In this document: in pieces, positions 1 to 11,799 of the stretch
Position numbering within the stretch: position 1 is the stretch's first letter
Layout: the number at the start of each line of letters is the position of its first letter
The notes under the pieces: generated by a model
What the model saw: only the letters and a program-made list of their open reading frames with translations
What the model was told of the DNA's origin: nothing
The model's database searches: none
DNA from: Larix kaempferi
Taxonomy: Eukaryota; Streptophyta; Pinopsida; Pinales; Pinaceae
Direction of reading: 5' to 3'
DNA: 64,000 nt
Assembly: GCA_027924585.1 (NCBI GenBank)
Contig: BSBM01001663.1
Span: forward strand, 62,001-126,000
Translations under genes and position numbers: made by a program

Positions 1-223
1 CCTTCTTCTTTCACAGATCTCTGCATTAAATCGTGGCCAACACCTTCATCTTTCATATATCTCCGCATTAACGTCAGAGTTTCCAGGTTATTGGCCGCGG
101 AGACTGCCACTTATCATTGGCAACCCAACAGTCTGATAAAAAAGGAATCTTCCACGAGTAGTAGACTACCTATGATTGTAAAAGATGCCAGCCGGCATAA
201 AAATTCTCTTTGTTCAACATTTC

Positions 224-520
224 ATGAATTTGGATTTTCGTTTTTAAATACATTCATGGAAGTTCATGAATTTGGATTTTCGTTTAAATATATTCCAAAA
301 TGTTCAAGTGGGTGATTAATACTTTTGATTGCTGTAGAAAAGAATCAGGCCAGTTTTCTGTTTCAATTGCAGAAGATGGAATGTAGATGCTGGTCAGGAT
401 AAAAATGGTTTCCTTTCTTCAGAATTTTCTTTTAAATACATTCATGAAAGTTCAAGTGGATAGTTCATACTTTTGATTGTTGTGGGAAAGAATCAAGCCA
501 GTTAAATTTTTAGTCTCAAT
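224..520. repeat. Imperfect short direct repeats
   Basis: A segment beginning TTCATGAATTTGGATTTTCG occurs twice between about 224 and 290. A second pair, centred on ACTTTTGATTG near 320 and 470, is followed both times by a similar AAGAATCA(G/A)GCCAGTT stretch. This looks like local slippage or duplication in AT-rich non-coding DNA. No convincing gene is seen in 1-2780; the open frames here are under 75 codons and match nothing I recognise. Confidence 0.6.
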
Positions 521-930
521 CTTGAATCTTGTATTTTACCTTGTTTGTGACAGGGTTCTCATACTAGGTGTTTGGTATTTCAATTTTAAGGTTATAATAG
601 AAGTTAGTGATGGATTGCAGCACTTGTCACTATGCACACCTATCGATGTTATTTTATATTTATTACCTTTACTTAATAATTAAATGGTAAAGGAAATGTG
701 ACTTTTAACCACTCATTATACATTTATAATATATTATTTATGTATCTCTCAAAACTCAATGCAATCCAATTGCTAATGCATCCAACGAAGTTCCATAGGG
801 AGATCTTAGACCTCTTTGTGATGCATCAGAATAGAGGCTGGACTTTTATTGGCACAGGAGACAAACAACGAATCCCTTATCACACTAGTTAGATCCAGAT
901 AGAAGCTTACTTTTTGCTAGTCAGTACTAT

Positions 931-1026
931 TGCTTACTCCTCATGATAGCGCACAAATAAGAACATTAGACTATCTTTGTACAATTGCTTACTCCTCATG
1001 ATAGCGCACAAATAAGAACATTAGAC
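931..1026. repeat. 55-bp tandem duplication
   Basis: The 41-bp block starting TGCTTACTCCTCATGATAGC at 931 recurs almost exactly at 986, giving two units with a 55-bp period. It is non-coding. Confidence 0.8.
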
Positions 1027-1953
1027 ATTCTCTTTTACATATAATTTCTCTCACAAGGCTTCCAAATATTTTAGTGGCCCACCCAGCATGGTTAGTGTTT
1101 CAATTACCAAGGTCACCAATTTTTTTGGAATATTTATTTACCAAATGTTTTGGAATCTTTATTTCCCAATTGCTCATGCATTCAACCAAGTTCTATGTAT
1201 CAAATAGGGAGATTTATAGATATTTCCATTCAGTGAATAACTCATATTTGTATATACATGACATCACATGCATAAAATGTTATTAATATTCACGAGAGAA
1301 TATGTTGTGAGGCATGGTAAGTATGCATTGCTTACAATTTATGATGATTGAGAAGTAATTTAGAAATGATAGGTTTTTTTCAAAACAATATCATCGTAGC
1401 TATCTATCTCATTTGAGGACAATATCAACTTAGGAAAAGATCATTAAAAAATGATTGATATCTTTTCTTTACATTGAAAAGATCAAGACTATCCAATTAT
1501 CACATTATGACAAAATATCACATTATAACAAAATATCACTTAAATTCTAATAAATAAAAAAAAAACATACATTTATGTACAGAAATCCTTGACTACACAA
1601 GATATATTTATATAGATTTTTTATGGATAATAACTTAAAAACCAACCAAATCCATCCAAAAACAATTTTTTATAAAACAACTTAAATTTATATAAATTTC
1701 ATAATCATGGCCTAAAAACCAACCAAATCCATAAAAATAAATATTTTTTGCTAGAGGGTATTCTGCTTTGAAGAGAAAAGAACCCAATTTTGCACCAATC
1801 TATAAGACAATAAGATTGCCATACATAGATCAACATTCAATATCATTGGATAATGGCAATACCACTATGCAAAGTGTATGATATAATCAGCCAAACATAC
1901 AAAGGGATGTTTATTATTCTTTATAACAACTCTAAAAATGCATTCCAAAGAAG

Positions 1954-2030
1954 AGAAGATACATTACACTATATAAATATTTTACAAGAAGATACATTAC
2001 ACTATATAAATATTTTACAAGAAGATACAT
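1954..2030. repeat. 33-bp tandem repeat, about 2.3 units
   Basis: AGAAGATACATTACACTATA starts at 1954 and again at 1987, and its first bases recur at 2020. The exact 33-bp period is a multiple of three, so a short open frame runs through it (DTLHYINILQE repeated). That is a by-product of the period and not evidence of a gene. Confidence 0.85.
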
Positions 2031-2297
2031 TGAAATAAACAATGTAAATATTGAGAATTTCCTTAGTTCAATAGAATAATGCAAGGAAATGATATATTGT
2101 ATGCAGTATTTGAAAGTTCCATACTGAGTGTTGCATCAAAAAGCAACAAACATGTAAATACAGAAGCACTGTTTGAAGAAGAGCATTTCGCTAATATAAC
2201 ATGGAACATATCAAACATTTGAGTTTGACAAATCAAGAAAGGAATACCAGAGATGGAACATATAAACACATTGCTTCTATAAATTCAAGAGAATGCA

Positions 2298-2517
2298 ACA
2301 CTTAGTATTGGAAGATCAGATAACAAAACTTATTTCAACCACGGAAGCAAATGTAATGAAAAGAAGAAATGGTTACATTCTATATAACATTGAACAAAGA
2401 GACCATTTACACTTAGTATTGGAAGATCAGATAACAAACTCATTTCAACCACGGAAGCAAATGTAGTGAAAAGAAGAAATGGTTGCATTCTATTCAACAT
2501 TGAACAAAGAGACCATG
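2298..2517. repeat. 111-bp tandem duplication downstream of the ELOF1 gene
   Basis: Two near-identical 110-bp units start ACACTTAGTATTGG at 2298 and 2409. They lie 270-490 bp beyond the stop codon of the minus-strand ELOF1 gene, so they may be in or near its 3' untranslated region. No function is evident. Confidence 0.8.
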
Positions 2518-2786
2518 AAACTGGTAGTCACAGAGAGATCATTTATTCTCAAATCCTTCCATCACAAGTAAATAGTTTCATCAGTATTCTCAAATTACAT
2601 TACAAGCAATAGTCATTTAAAAGGAGACGCAGAAAGCCAGACACATTAGCTACTTTTATTACTGTTCTCAAATTCCAGCATTTAAAGACTTCGAAAACAA
2701 GTAATTCCACATTTTCAGGGAAAACCACTAATTCCACATGTACAATGACCTAAACAGTTAAGAAAGCACATAATCTATTTCTATGA

Positions 2787-3379
2787 CTAGATTTCACGGT
2801 CACAGGACAACGTCTCTCCCTCCGAATTTTGTTCGTTTGCCCTTTCACATTCATCCAACCAGTCCGTAAACCTGCAAATTTAGACGCAAATTAGAAAGTG
2901 TCATTGAAGCGTATGTATGTAATATTGTTTGTTTTCATTGGATCACTGGATACTTACACGTCAATTGGCTCGCTCAAACCTGAGTACATGGACAAATAAG
3001 TGGTCAGCCCATATCCATAATTATAATTAGAAACGAATTTTGACTGGAATTAGGTATTTGAAGAAGACACGAGTAGTTAAGAAGATAAAGACTCACTGGT
3101 GATTTTCATGGAGTATGCGGCTGCGCACATAGTACACTTGATTTCCCCGATCATCTCCTTTCGATCCCTATTGCAATGAATGAAAAATTCAACAACTCAG
3201 ACCACAGAGCACGTTAAAGTACGGTTAAACTGTAACACATGATGAACTGAATCAGTGACTCACATTACACATTCCACGCATTGGGGATGGCTACAAAATG
3301 GACAGTCAAAGACTGTTTCTAATTTTGGTTGTTTTTTGCGAGCTGGTTGTTTTGAAGCAGAGGACTTTCTTTTTCCCAT
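2787..3379 (-). CDS. ELOF1: Transcription elongation factor 1 homolog (ELOF1/Elf1), four exons
   Basis: Small zinc-ribbon protein that travels with RNA polymerase II in the nucleus and supports elongation through chromatin (family knowledge). Coding exons on the minus strand are 3264-3379, 3097-3167, 2958-2979 and 2787-2871. All junctions are GT...AG and phases join cleanly to 97 codons plus TAG. Residues 1-20 form the basic tail beginning MGKRKSSASKQ. The zinc ribbon uses CPFC (residues 26-29) and CTMC (50-53). The C-terminal family signature is SLSEPIDV then DWLDECERAN. The start is the ATG that gives the invariant MGKRK. Extra cysteines at 34 and 37, and an unusual C-terminus ending CDREI where plant relatives are usually acidic, suggest a diverged paralogue. 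No disabling change is visible, so it is probably functional. It is the only recognised host gene here and lies 650 bp from a satellite array. Confidence 0.9.
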
Positions 3380-4029
3380 AATGGACGATAACGGTAACGG
3401 TAATGGATCAACGATCAAACAAAACCCAAAAGCTGCTTTTGAGCCGATACAGTGACCAGAAAAAGTAGTAAGATAACCGAAACCTTCAAACAGTAATGAG
3501 TGAAGGATCGAAGAAAACCCGAATCAAAACTGCTTTTGAGTAGATACAATAACCAGGGAAAACACTACGATAATAATAACCTCCAAATGTAACAATTTCT
3601 ATTATAAATACATGATTTCCATCCTATTGGTATGTACCTTGTGGCAGTTAAGTCCCCATAGGTCTTGGGTCCATTCCGGTGTTTGGGCAGATCCTTGATT
3701 CATGGGTGGAATATCAAGGTCTTGCATAGAAAAATAAGTTTTAAAAATACATGATTTTCATGTTTTCTTGGATTTTTTTTTAATATTAACTTTTTATTAA
3801 AATGGGTCAAAATCTAAGCCATTGATCAATAAATATATATATAAGTGCTATCAAGGATGTTTTAATCAATAAACATGGGTATGGAGACCCAATAAGGGTT
3901 GAAACTGAAAAAATAGACATAAGGAAAGATTATAAACATTTAAGATCTAGAACAATGTCTTAAATCATTAAATACAACTTATTAAGAATTGAAAGGATTT
4001 TAGTAGTAGATATATTTCTCTATAATCCT
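3380..4029. other. ELOF1 upstream region, otherwise non-coding
   Basis: This 650-bp stretch separates the ELOF1 start codon from the satellite. It should contain the gene's promoter and 5' leader on the minus strand. An AT-rich TATA-like patch lies near 3600, but no core promoter can be assigned confidently. AT-rich sequence from about 3720 to 4000 has no recognisable gene. Confidence 0.4.
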
Positions 4030-7000
4030 AACTTTTGGGGAAATGAAATTTAGCCATTAGGCCCTCAAGGAAGCTTCTAGGTATCAAGGCCCAAGAATGA
4101 TAACTCAAACCACCACACATTAGCTTCCAAGGATAACACTTGTATATGAGTGGGAATATTGGTCACATTAAAAATATTTAAGCACTATGTATGGTTTTTG
4201 AGGCCTTGGACATGGTTAGGGGGTGAATCTCATGATTTAGGTCTTAAAGGAATCCTCTAGGCATATATGCTGAGAATGAAAACTTGAACAACTAAGGACA
4301 TCTTGAGGACATCCTTGTCTTTCAAGTGGGAATATGAGCACCATTAGATTATTTTGAGCATTGGTTATGGATTTATGGCCTTCAACATTTTCATGGGAGG
4401 AAGAATGGAGATTGGACCCTAAAAAAATATTTTAGTGATGCATGGCCATGAAAAACACCTTGAACCACCACACATGAGCTCACGACGTTATCCTTGCCTC
4501 TAAGTAGGATATGGGTGCTAAGAGATTTTGGATACTAGCTATAAGTATTTGTTCCCTAAACATGGTTGAGAGAGTAAACCTGGGCCTTATACACCATAAA
4601 CTAGGCTTCCAAATATATAGATTCAAGAATGACACCTCAATTCACTACACATCAACTCTACAACATATCCTTTCCCTCTACATTGAGATATTGGCAATAT
4701 TAGGAAGTTTTGAGAAGTAGGCTTTGATCTTAGGGTCCTAGACATGGTTGGGGTGTAAACCCAGTTCTTTATCCCTAAATGAAGATTATAGCAATGTAGG
4801 CCCAAGAAAAATGCCTTGAACCAAAACACATGACCTCCAAAGGGGATAGTTGGCCTCCGACTAGGGTTATGGGCCCCATTATGATTTTTAAGGATATGAC
4901 ATGGATCAATGTTTCCTCAACATGATGGAGGGAGGAAACCTACGCCTTAGGTCCCAAAGGAATATTTTTTTACATCGAGGGCCGAAGCAATACCTCATAC
5001 CAACACACATGACTTTCGGAGTGGATTATTTACCACTTAGTCATATTTGCACCATTGGGGTTTTTGGACAATTAGGTATTGGTATAAAGGCCTGGACCAA
5101 GGTCATCTAATGAAACTCAGACATTAGGCCTAAAAGGTACTTTTGAAGACTCATGCACCATCAAACAGGTCTCAAACCAAAACACATGACCTCTCTATGG
5201 AATATTTGTTCTTTCGGTGGTGATATGGGTAATTCTATAAGGTCTTCAGAATGATGAAGAGGTCCTGAGCCACCACATTATTACGAGAGGAAACTTGACT
5301 TATGACCTAAAAGGATATTTTGAGCATCTAAGACCATGAACATTTCCTTGAACCATCACACTTGACCTTTTGAGAGTATCATTACACTCCACATTGGGAT
5401 ATGGGCATTATTAAAAAGTTTTGAAAACTAAGTATGGGTCTTAGTGCCTTAATTGTGGTAAAGGGAGGAAACTCAAACCATTGGTCCTAAATATAGCTTT
5501 TTAAGGCTTAAGATACTTGAACAAGGGCCCAAACAACCACATATGAATTTCTTTTTGGATTCTTGGCCTCTGAGAGGGAATAAGGCTATACAAGAAGGGT
5601 TTTAGCATTAGGGTTGGGTAATGGAGCCTTAATAAACATGGTCAATGGAGGAAACATGGGCCTTATTCCCTATGGGAAGATTCTAAACATCCAAATCCAA
5701 TATTGTCACATCAAACTATTAGGAGATGAAGACAATATATTTCTAGAAGTTTCTAGACCCTTATAGTGTATTATGTTACTTCTCAAACCCTCATATATTT
5801 GTATAAAAGGGAAGTGACCCTCTCCATTGTATTGCAAGAGAATAAATTATTGTAAGTTTTTTTATGAGTAATAATAAAATATCAAAGCTTCCATTCCCCC
5901 ATGGTTTTAGTTGCACAGAACACTATTTCCACGTAAATATCATGTTCCACTATCATTGTTGTTTTCTTCTATTTTATTTTCCTCAAAGGAACAACAATGC
6001 ATAGTCTCCTAAGGGTATCATTGGCCTCCAAGTGGGAACCATGAGTATTTCTTGAAAAACACATTTGGTTGTATGAGTGTTAAGCATTGTTTGAGGAGTA
6101 GGATCGAGAATTAGGCTCCAAAAGCAACTTCTAGAGCTACAGGTTCATGAATGACACCTCAAACCACCATAAGTGACCTCTTAAGGGGATTGTTTTCCCT
6201 TTGAGTGTGGATATATCAAAATTAGGATATTTTGAATGCCACCTAAGGGTTTTGGGTCCTTGGACCTGATAAGGGAGGTAATACCAAGCCTTAGGCCCTA
6301 AAATAGGTTGTGAAACATCTAGGACCAAGAATGACACATTGAACCACCACGAAGAACCTTTCAGTAGTATCCTTGTGCTCCTATTGAGGATTTTGATTCC
6401 ATTATGAGGTTTTTGATAGTAAGTATGGGTATTAGGGCCTTGGACATGGTTGGATGAAGAAATTCAAGATTTTAGAACTAAATGAAGCCTTTATTTATTT
6501 GGGGTCAAGAATTTTTCCTTCAACTACTACACACGACCTCCCAAGGGCATCATTAATTTTAAGTAGGGATATGGGTTATGTTAGAATTTTTAGCTCTATG
6601 TGTGGGTCTTGGGACGTTATACATGGATGAAATAGGAAACTTATCCCTTAGTCCCTAAAGGAAACTTCTAGGCATCTAGGGAAAGGAAGGACACCTCAAA
6701 AAACCATGCATTGCCTATGGAAGGTAACCTCAATGTAAGATTGGGGATATTAGTTCCATTAGGTGGATTTTAGCAATATGTATGGGTATCAACGTAATTG
6801 AAATGGCTTTGGTAGTAAATACATGGCTTAGCTTACAAAGGAAGCTTCAAGGAATCTAGGACCATGAAAAATGCCTAACAATGCATAAAAGCTCCACCCA
6901 TGATCTCTTGAGATTATATTTGGCCTTTAAGAAAGGATATTAATTCCTTTTTGAACTTTTGAGAATTATATGCGGGTCATGGGGACTTGACATGGTCGAA

Positions 7001-7075
7001 GGAGGAAACCCAAGCCTTATACCATACAAAAATATTCTAAGAATCTAGAGCCAAGCATAATGCCTCAAACCACCA
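4030..7075. repeat. Degenerate satellite array, about 178-bp monomers
   Basis: A recurrent anchor resembling CATGGTTGAGGGAGGAAACC followed by (C)CTTAGGCCC appears near 4035, 4211, 4390, 4560, 4742, 4920, 5098, 5274, 5455, 5638, 6090, 6266, 6447, 6622, 6801 and 6991. Spacing is mostly 170-183 bp, apart from a gap at 5.7-6.0 kb caused by an insertion and one 190-bp interval. Each monomer also has a CAAGAATGACACCTCAAACC-like block and a GTGGGAATATGGGCACCATTAG-like block. About 16 monomers are present and have diverged strongly, so the period is easily missed. The length is in the nucleosomal range of many plant satellites. No coding potential is seen; the short frames within it are chance. Confidence 0.85.
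5718..5992 (+). mobile_element. LTR fragment (probably Copia-type) inserted in the satellite
   Basis: About 274 extra bases interrupt the satellite between the anchors at 5638 and 6090. The insert contains a TATA-like TATAAAAGGGAAG near 5813, an AATAATAAAAT poly(A)-like signal near 5870, and GGTTTTAG followed by TTTCCACGTAAAT near 5925. The last resembles the U5 signature of plant Copia LTRs. Ends and a target-site duplication could not be fixed, so it may be a truncated solo LTR. Confidence 0.5.
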
Positions 7076-7084
7076 CAACCTGGT

Positions 7085-8180
7085 ACACTTTTTCATTTAC
7101 ACAACCACACATTATGGCCAACGGTGGCCACTTTTCTATGGACGGTGGTTAAAACACAAATTCTAACTAGGGAAAACCTCCATAAGCAAGGAATTGTAGG
7201 ACCTTCCTATTGTTGTTTGTGCTATGACGAAGAAGAATTGATGAATCACTTGTTGGATAAATGCCCCATTGTGGCATCGATATGGGATAAAGGAGCTGAA
7301 ATATTTCTCCAATCCTTAAGGGTGAGAGGGAGGCAGGATCTCATAGTAGTGGAGTGGATGGTGAACCCTTTTTCAGAATGCAATATTGAACAAAATTTGG
7401 CAGTTATTCCCATGTTTTGTGTTATGGGAAGTATGGAAGGAAAGGAATCAGTGAATTTTCAGGGGAAATCGCAAATTACCCAAAAGAGTATGGGGTTTAA
7501 TGACGCCCCATACTCAGGAATATTTAAAGATCACTTGATGGTCCAATCAAGATATGCAATCCAATGAGTAGGAAACTTGCATTACCCAGGCATGGGGAAT
7601 TTTAGCCTTGCCAGGGTTTAATAGGAAAGCTCTTGCATATGAAATCATAAAGAATAGCCCAGAAAAATGGTCGCCTCCCCATAGAGGTCTGTTCAAACTC
7701 AACTTTGAAAGTGCCTCCAAAGGAAACCCTAGCCGAGTTTGCTTTGGTGGGTGGATTCGTGAGCACCAAGGGAATCTTGTTTTGTTTTTTTGGGGGTTTG
7801 TTGGAACATATACTGACAATGTGATGGAGCTAGAAGGGTTACTGCATGGAATCACAAGCATAACTAAGAAATCCTTTTTTCCTATTATAGTATAAGGGTA
7901 CTCTAAAATCATTCTTAATATTGCAGAGTGCATCCAAAATGGGAAACAACCCATGAGGGTTTCCAAGAACTAGTGACTAGAGTTTAGATTTGAGAAGCTG
8001 GCTTCAAATATTTCTCAGGTTCAAGGGGCCTCATTCATCCATGTGAGACACACATGGAATAAAGTGGTAGATTTCCTAGCTAACATACGAGTTCAAAGGT
8101 GAAACAGACTATGGGAAAGGGAATTGAAGGATGTGGGGGACAATACCATCATCAACCAGTTCCTTGTGTTGGATTCCTAG
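7085..8180 (+). pseudogene. LINE (non-LTR retrotransposon) ORF2 3' end, inactive
   Basis: The 7124-7330 frame encodes a reverse-transcriptase zinc-binding segment (ILTRENLHKQGI, then CCLCYDEEELMNHLL, then CP...IW). A shifted frame at 7608-7895 encodes an RNase H-like domain (W-PP-GLFKLNF...ASKGNPS, then GGWIREHQG and TDNVMELEGLL). This continues past a stop to about 8120 with ILNIAECIQNGK and VRHTWNKVVDFLAN. Both regions match the C-terminal layout of plant L1-type ORF2. It is dead: it has frameshifts and stops, and two expected catalytic aspartates are altered (the usual FDGASKGNPG reads FESASKGNPS; the usual GDSKI reads GYSKI). The reverse transcriptase core is missing upstream, where the satellite begins. 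Confidence 0.85.
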
Positions 8181-10245
8181 GATCAAGGAACCCTGGATGT
8201 GGGTGTAGAGGCCACTTGGTTGAAGAGGCGGAGGGACCACATGGGCGGATGCAAGCGACATATGGTTCTTAGCATGACCATCAATTCCTGAGGTGGAAAG
8301 GGATCATATAGAGTGGCAATCCTTATGAGACAAGAATATGGCTAGATCGTGAGTACATTTTCATGTAGGAATTTATGGGATAAGACTAAAATCTGGACAA
8401 CCTATGGAAATAAGTAGTGGGATATTATGGAAATTAGTGTGATGGAATTGAGGAAGAGTATGAAGTTGAGGGAGGAGGAATAGATAATGATGGTCAGATA
8501 GTTAATTCGCTTGTTCTACGACGTCAATCACCCATCTGAAGGAAAACATAAATATGAATAGGCATATGGAGAACGTAAGGTGGAAGGTGGTGAGAGTGGG
8601 ATAATCCATGTTTTTCTTTTGTCTGACTGGATGATGAGTGAAAAGATAAACCCGATGGAGGAAAAGGGGGAGGAATATTGCATCGAGGAGAGAGTTAGGA
8701 AGAGGGATAACCACAAGTAGTTGTGGGTGGCCCAAGCGGCGTGGTTGAATAAGGTCTATGTTTCGCAATCTGCATGCTCAGAGATTGAGGCTATGGAGTG
8801 AGAACTGTGGTAGGATCTTGACAAGAGCCGACCTCAGGAGGAGATCAATGAGTTGGCGGGGTGGATCCATGGCACAGACTCTTTGCATGTAAGAAATTCA
8901 TGTTTTAGAGAACAATCTCCCTCTTCTAGATTATGAAGGGACTTCTCAGCCGCGTGCTAATGGAATGCAAAGGCAGAGACATGGGGCATTATATTCATGT
9001 CTCCTTCTGGAAGGAACTCTTTGTCGACACCCGACTCATGCATATGAAGATGGACGTTATTGTTATGAAATTGGGAATCCCTTTCATGTTAAGGATGGGG
9101 TCAGGTGAGGTCTAAATTGTCCTGGTTCAAAGGGGTCATGTTGAGTCTCAAGCTTGCTTCAATCAGGACGGCGGCGGGGCTCCCTTAGCGAATTTCCAAG
9201 GTCTATGATTCTTTTTCTTATGGCTCAAGTTTTTTGTTCGTCAGGTTCTCCTCTGATTTTGGTAGGATATGTATAGGATGGCACTGTAATCTAATGGATA
9301 TATTAAAGGTAATAGGTACTTTCGAGTCTGTAGTTAAGCGTATGATCTAGATGGATATCGGTGGCCACCCACCTATTCCACTGGCTCAAAATAGTTTCCC
9401 ATTTTGCCAATTTTCTTGTAATTTTTTATACAGTTTTTCGAGTCCCAAACTTCCAGTGCCATTTTGAGGCCCTAAACGATGTTTTTTTGGGAAATCGTGG
9501 TCTGAAGGAGCCTAACCATTTTAGGTTCCTCGGCATAGTCCTCGGATAGATCTTTCCAACAACCGAGCGCCCCAAACAGAGATCGTATGCAAAAGTTATG
9601 ACCCCGAGAAGTTGACTGTTCAACTAACCACCTTGGGCCCGCAAACTTTATGACGGTTCATCTTCTAGGGTTAGGTTTTTGGATGTTTGGGATTCTTTCC
9701 CTCATGCTTGTGATAAATAGGCCCTTTCAGCCTCTCTTTGTAATCATCTTGGCACGAATGAGAACAACGGCCACATCTCTTCTCAGGGATAGCTACTACC
9801 ATTCTAGCTGTTGTATTTACAATATGTTCTATTTTCGATATTTAATAGAATATGTGTTTACTGTATCGCTGTGTTTCTTGCCATATATCTGTGTATGTGA
9901 ATATATATCTTTGTATATGATTCTCTATATGCTATCTTTTGTTTTGTTCCCACACAAATCCGGATCAACGTATGAAGTTAAATGATTATCCTGCATATGT
10001 TATGTTATTTCTCCAGCCTAGTAAAGACTTGGAGGGAGACAATGATTAATGTATGGGATATTGTCAATGGCCTATTTTCTCCTAAGGTGGAGGGGTAATT
10101 TTGATTTTTTCTACCATGTAGAGAGGTCGTTGCTTAGCAAGTGCAATCTGAGTTCCCTGATGGTCCTGGAGCTACTGCTACGAACATAAATATGTAATAT
10201 TTTTTTGCATTTGTGATATAAAGTATACTTACTTACAAAAAAAAT
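8181..10245 (+). other. Non-coding stretch, possibly LINE 3' UTR, ending in A8
   Basis: No protein domain is recognised. The end reads ATAAAGTATACTTACTTAC followed by eight A at about 10237, like the short A tail of a plant LINE, and may mark the 3' end of the element above. Two kilobases is long for such a UTR, so other insertions, for example around 9.1-10.0 kb, are likely. Confidence 0.35.
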
Positions 10246-10252
10246 ATCCACT

Positions 10253-10712
10253 TGTTATAATATATCCGTTAGGTAAAGTGTGTTTCTTTAGTATGCATTA
10301 GTATGAATTTGTAAATATGTAATCCGATGGTCATGATATGTTATGGAAATTAAGTGATCCAACGATTCATCTTCTCTTAGATCGTAGCAACCATTGATCC
10401 ATGGCTTAACACTAGATTGGTCCATGATCTCTATTTAAAGAGCATGGAAGATCATTTGCTAGTTGATTGATTATGAGAATCTCATTTGTAACTTTCTTTC
10501 TTTAGAATAATAACATGCCTCAAGTAGATATTTGTCTTGTTCCATCAAGTGTTTCCCTTTCGAGGGTTTAAACCACGTGAAAACATCAGTGTGTTGACAT
10601 GTGATCTGTTTGTGTGAGTGGTTCCTCTATGTGTTCAATATTTTGGGAGTATCTTGTGTAGTCGAAGAGGGTATGTCAAACAATTATTGCTTGTTGTTTT
10701 GGTTTCCTAACA
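10253..10712 (+). mobile_element. Solo Copia-type LTR, 460 bp
   Basis: The block starts TGTTA and ends TAACA, a 5-bp terminal inverted repeat with TG...CA ends. Inside are a TATA-like CTCTATTTAAAGAGC near 10430, a poly(A)-like AATAATAAC near 10507 and a Copia U5-like stretch GAGGGTTTAAACCACGTG near 10564, in the order expected for a plus-strand LTR. Flanking pentamers (CCACT, CTTCT) do not match perfectly, so the target-site duplication has decayed or the boundary is off by a few bases. It sits directly after the putative LINE A tail. Confidence 0.65.
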
Positions 10713-10862
10713 CTTCTTCTTATCCCTCTTCTTCACCCATTGTGTAATTCTAGCCTTAATATTTTCACTCTTTGCCCTTTTCATGGATGAAAATGAGTAC
10801 ATTTAGTTGCTTCATGGTTACATCATTATTGTATTGGTAAGTCATTGTTGAGACATCCTTTT

Positions 10863-11594
10863 TGTCAAATTCTATGTGTCACAGGTGGATCTAGATTATT
10901 ACTAGAGAAAGATTCACTTAGAATTTACCAAACATTGACATGAAAATAGAAGAAATATGAAGAAAATATGAAGCAAAACACAAGAGAAAAAAAATCATAT
11001 GGATTGATCTTCCATTGCATTATTGTTCAAAAACATGTGTAATATATATATATTCTCTCAAGAGACAAAATAAAGAGGCTTAGAGGTGAGTTGAGTATCT
11101 CACATTAATGATAGGCTTAGTGGAGTAATTCCCCCAATCTATGACATTGTGCCAAGTGTAACTCCTATATTGGGCCATAATGAGGTCCAATGAACCTATG
11201 AGAACCATAAAGAAGTTAGGAAAGCCAATAAATGTGGATGGACTCATTATGAGGGTGAATTAGGTGGTTTAGGACTTTGGTAGTGGCCATTAATGAGCAA
11301 TTTGACCATTTCCAGTGCATTAGCGCCCTTGGTCCAACTGTATCCCTTAAAACAAGGAAGTGGTGCGCTTGCCTCATTAAATGCATTAAGTAGGGGGCCT
11401 TTGACTCCCAAGAATAAGGAAAATGGCACACTTTTGTACAAACATGGATATAATGACAAACCACTAGTCTAATATGTGGACAAACTCCCTAGACTAGGCG
11501 CTATGAAGCCAAACCATGGAACAACTTACATTAAACACTTGGAACCTTATGTAAGGATTATTAACGAAGGTCTATATGGAATTATGTTCCAACA
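10863..11594 (-). repeat. Downstream (3') LTR of the minus-strand Copia-like element
   Basis: On the minus strand it begins TGTTGGAACATAATTCC, a common Copia-type LTR start, directly after the polypurine tract, and ends at 10863 beside CTTTT. It matches 12986-13706 along its whole length with scattered substitutions and small indels. Confidence 0.85.
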
Positions 11595-11799
11595 CCCTCC
11601 CTTAAGCCAAAATTGTTGTGAGCAAAGAAAATTATTATGCGGGCCCAAGCTACAAAGGCTCGTGGTCACCCTTTACATTATTCATCCATGTAAGTGAGGA
11701 AAGAGGCAAAACCACTTGGGGAAAATCCTCCCTAAAAAATTGACATGAAAGAGAAACCAAAAATAAACTACTCCATAACACAAGTAGGTGTGAACTTGT

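Noticed and set aside
3255-3455. 66-codon plus-strand frame over ELOF1 exon 1
   Set aside because: Antisense shadow of the real exon on the minus strand.
7547-7966. 139-codon minus-strand frame
   Set aside because: Antisense of the LINE RNase H-like domain, which is the recognisable reading.
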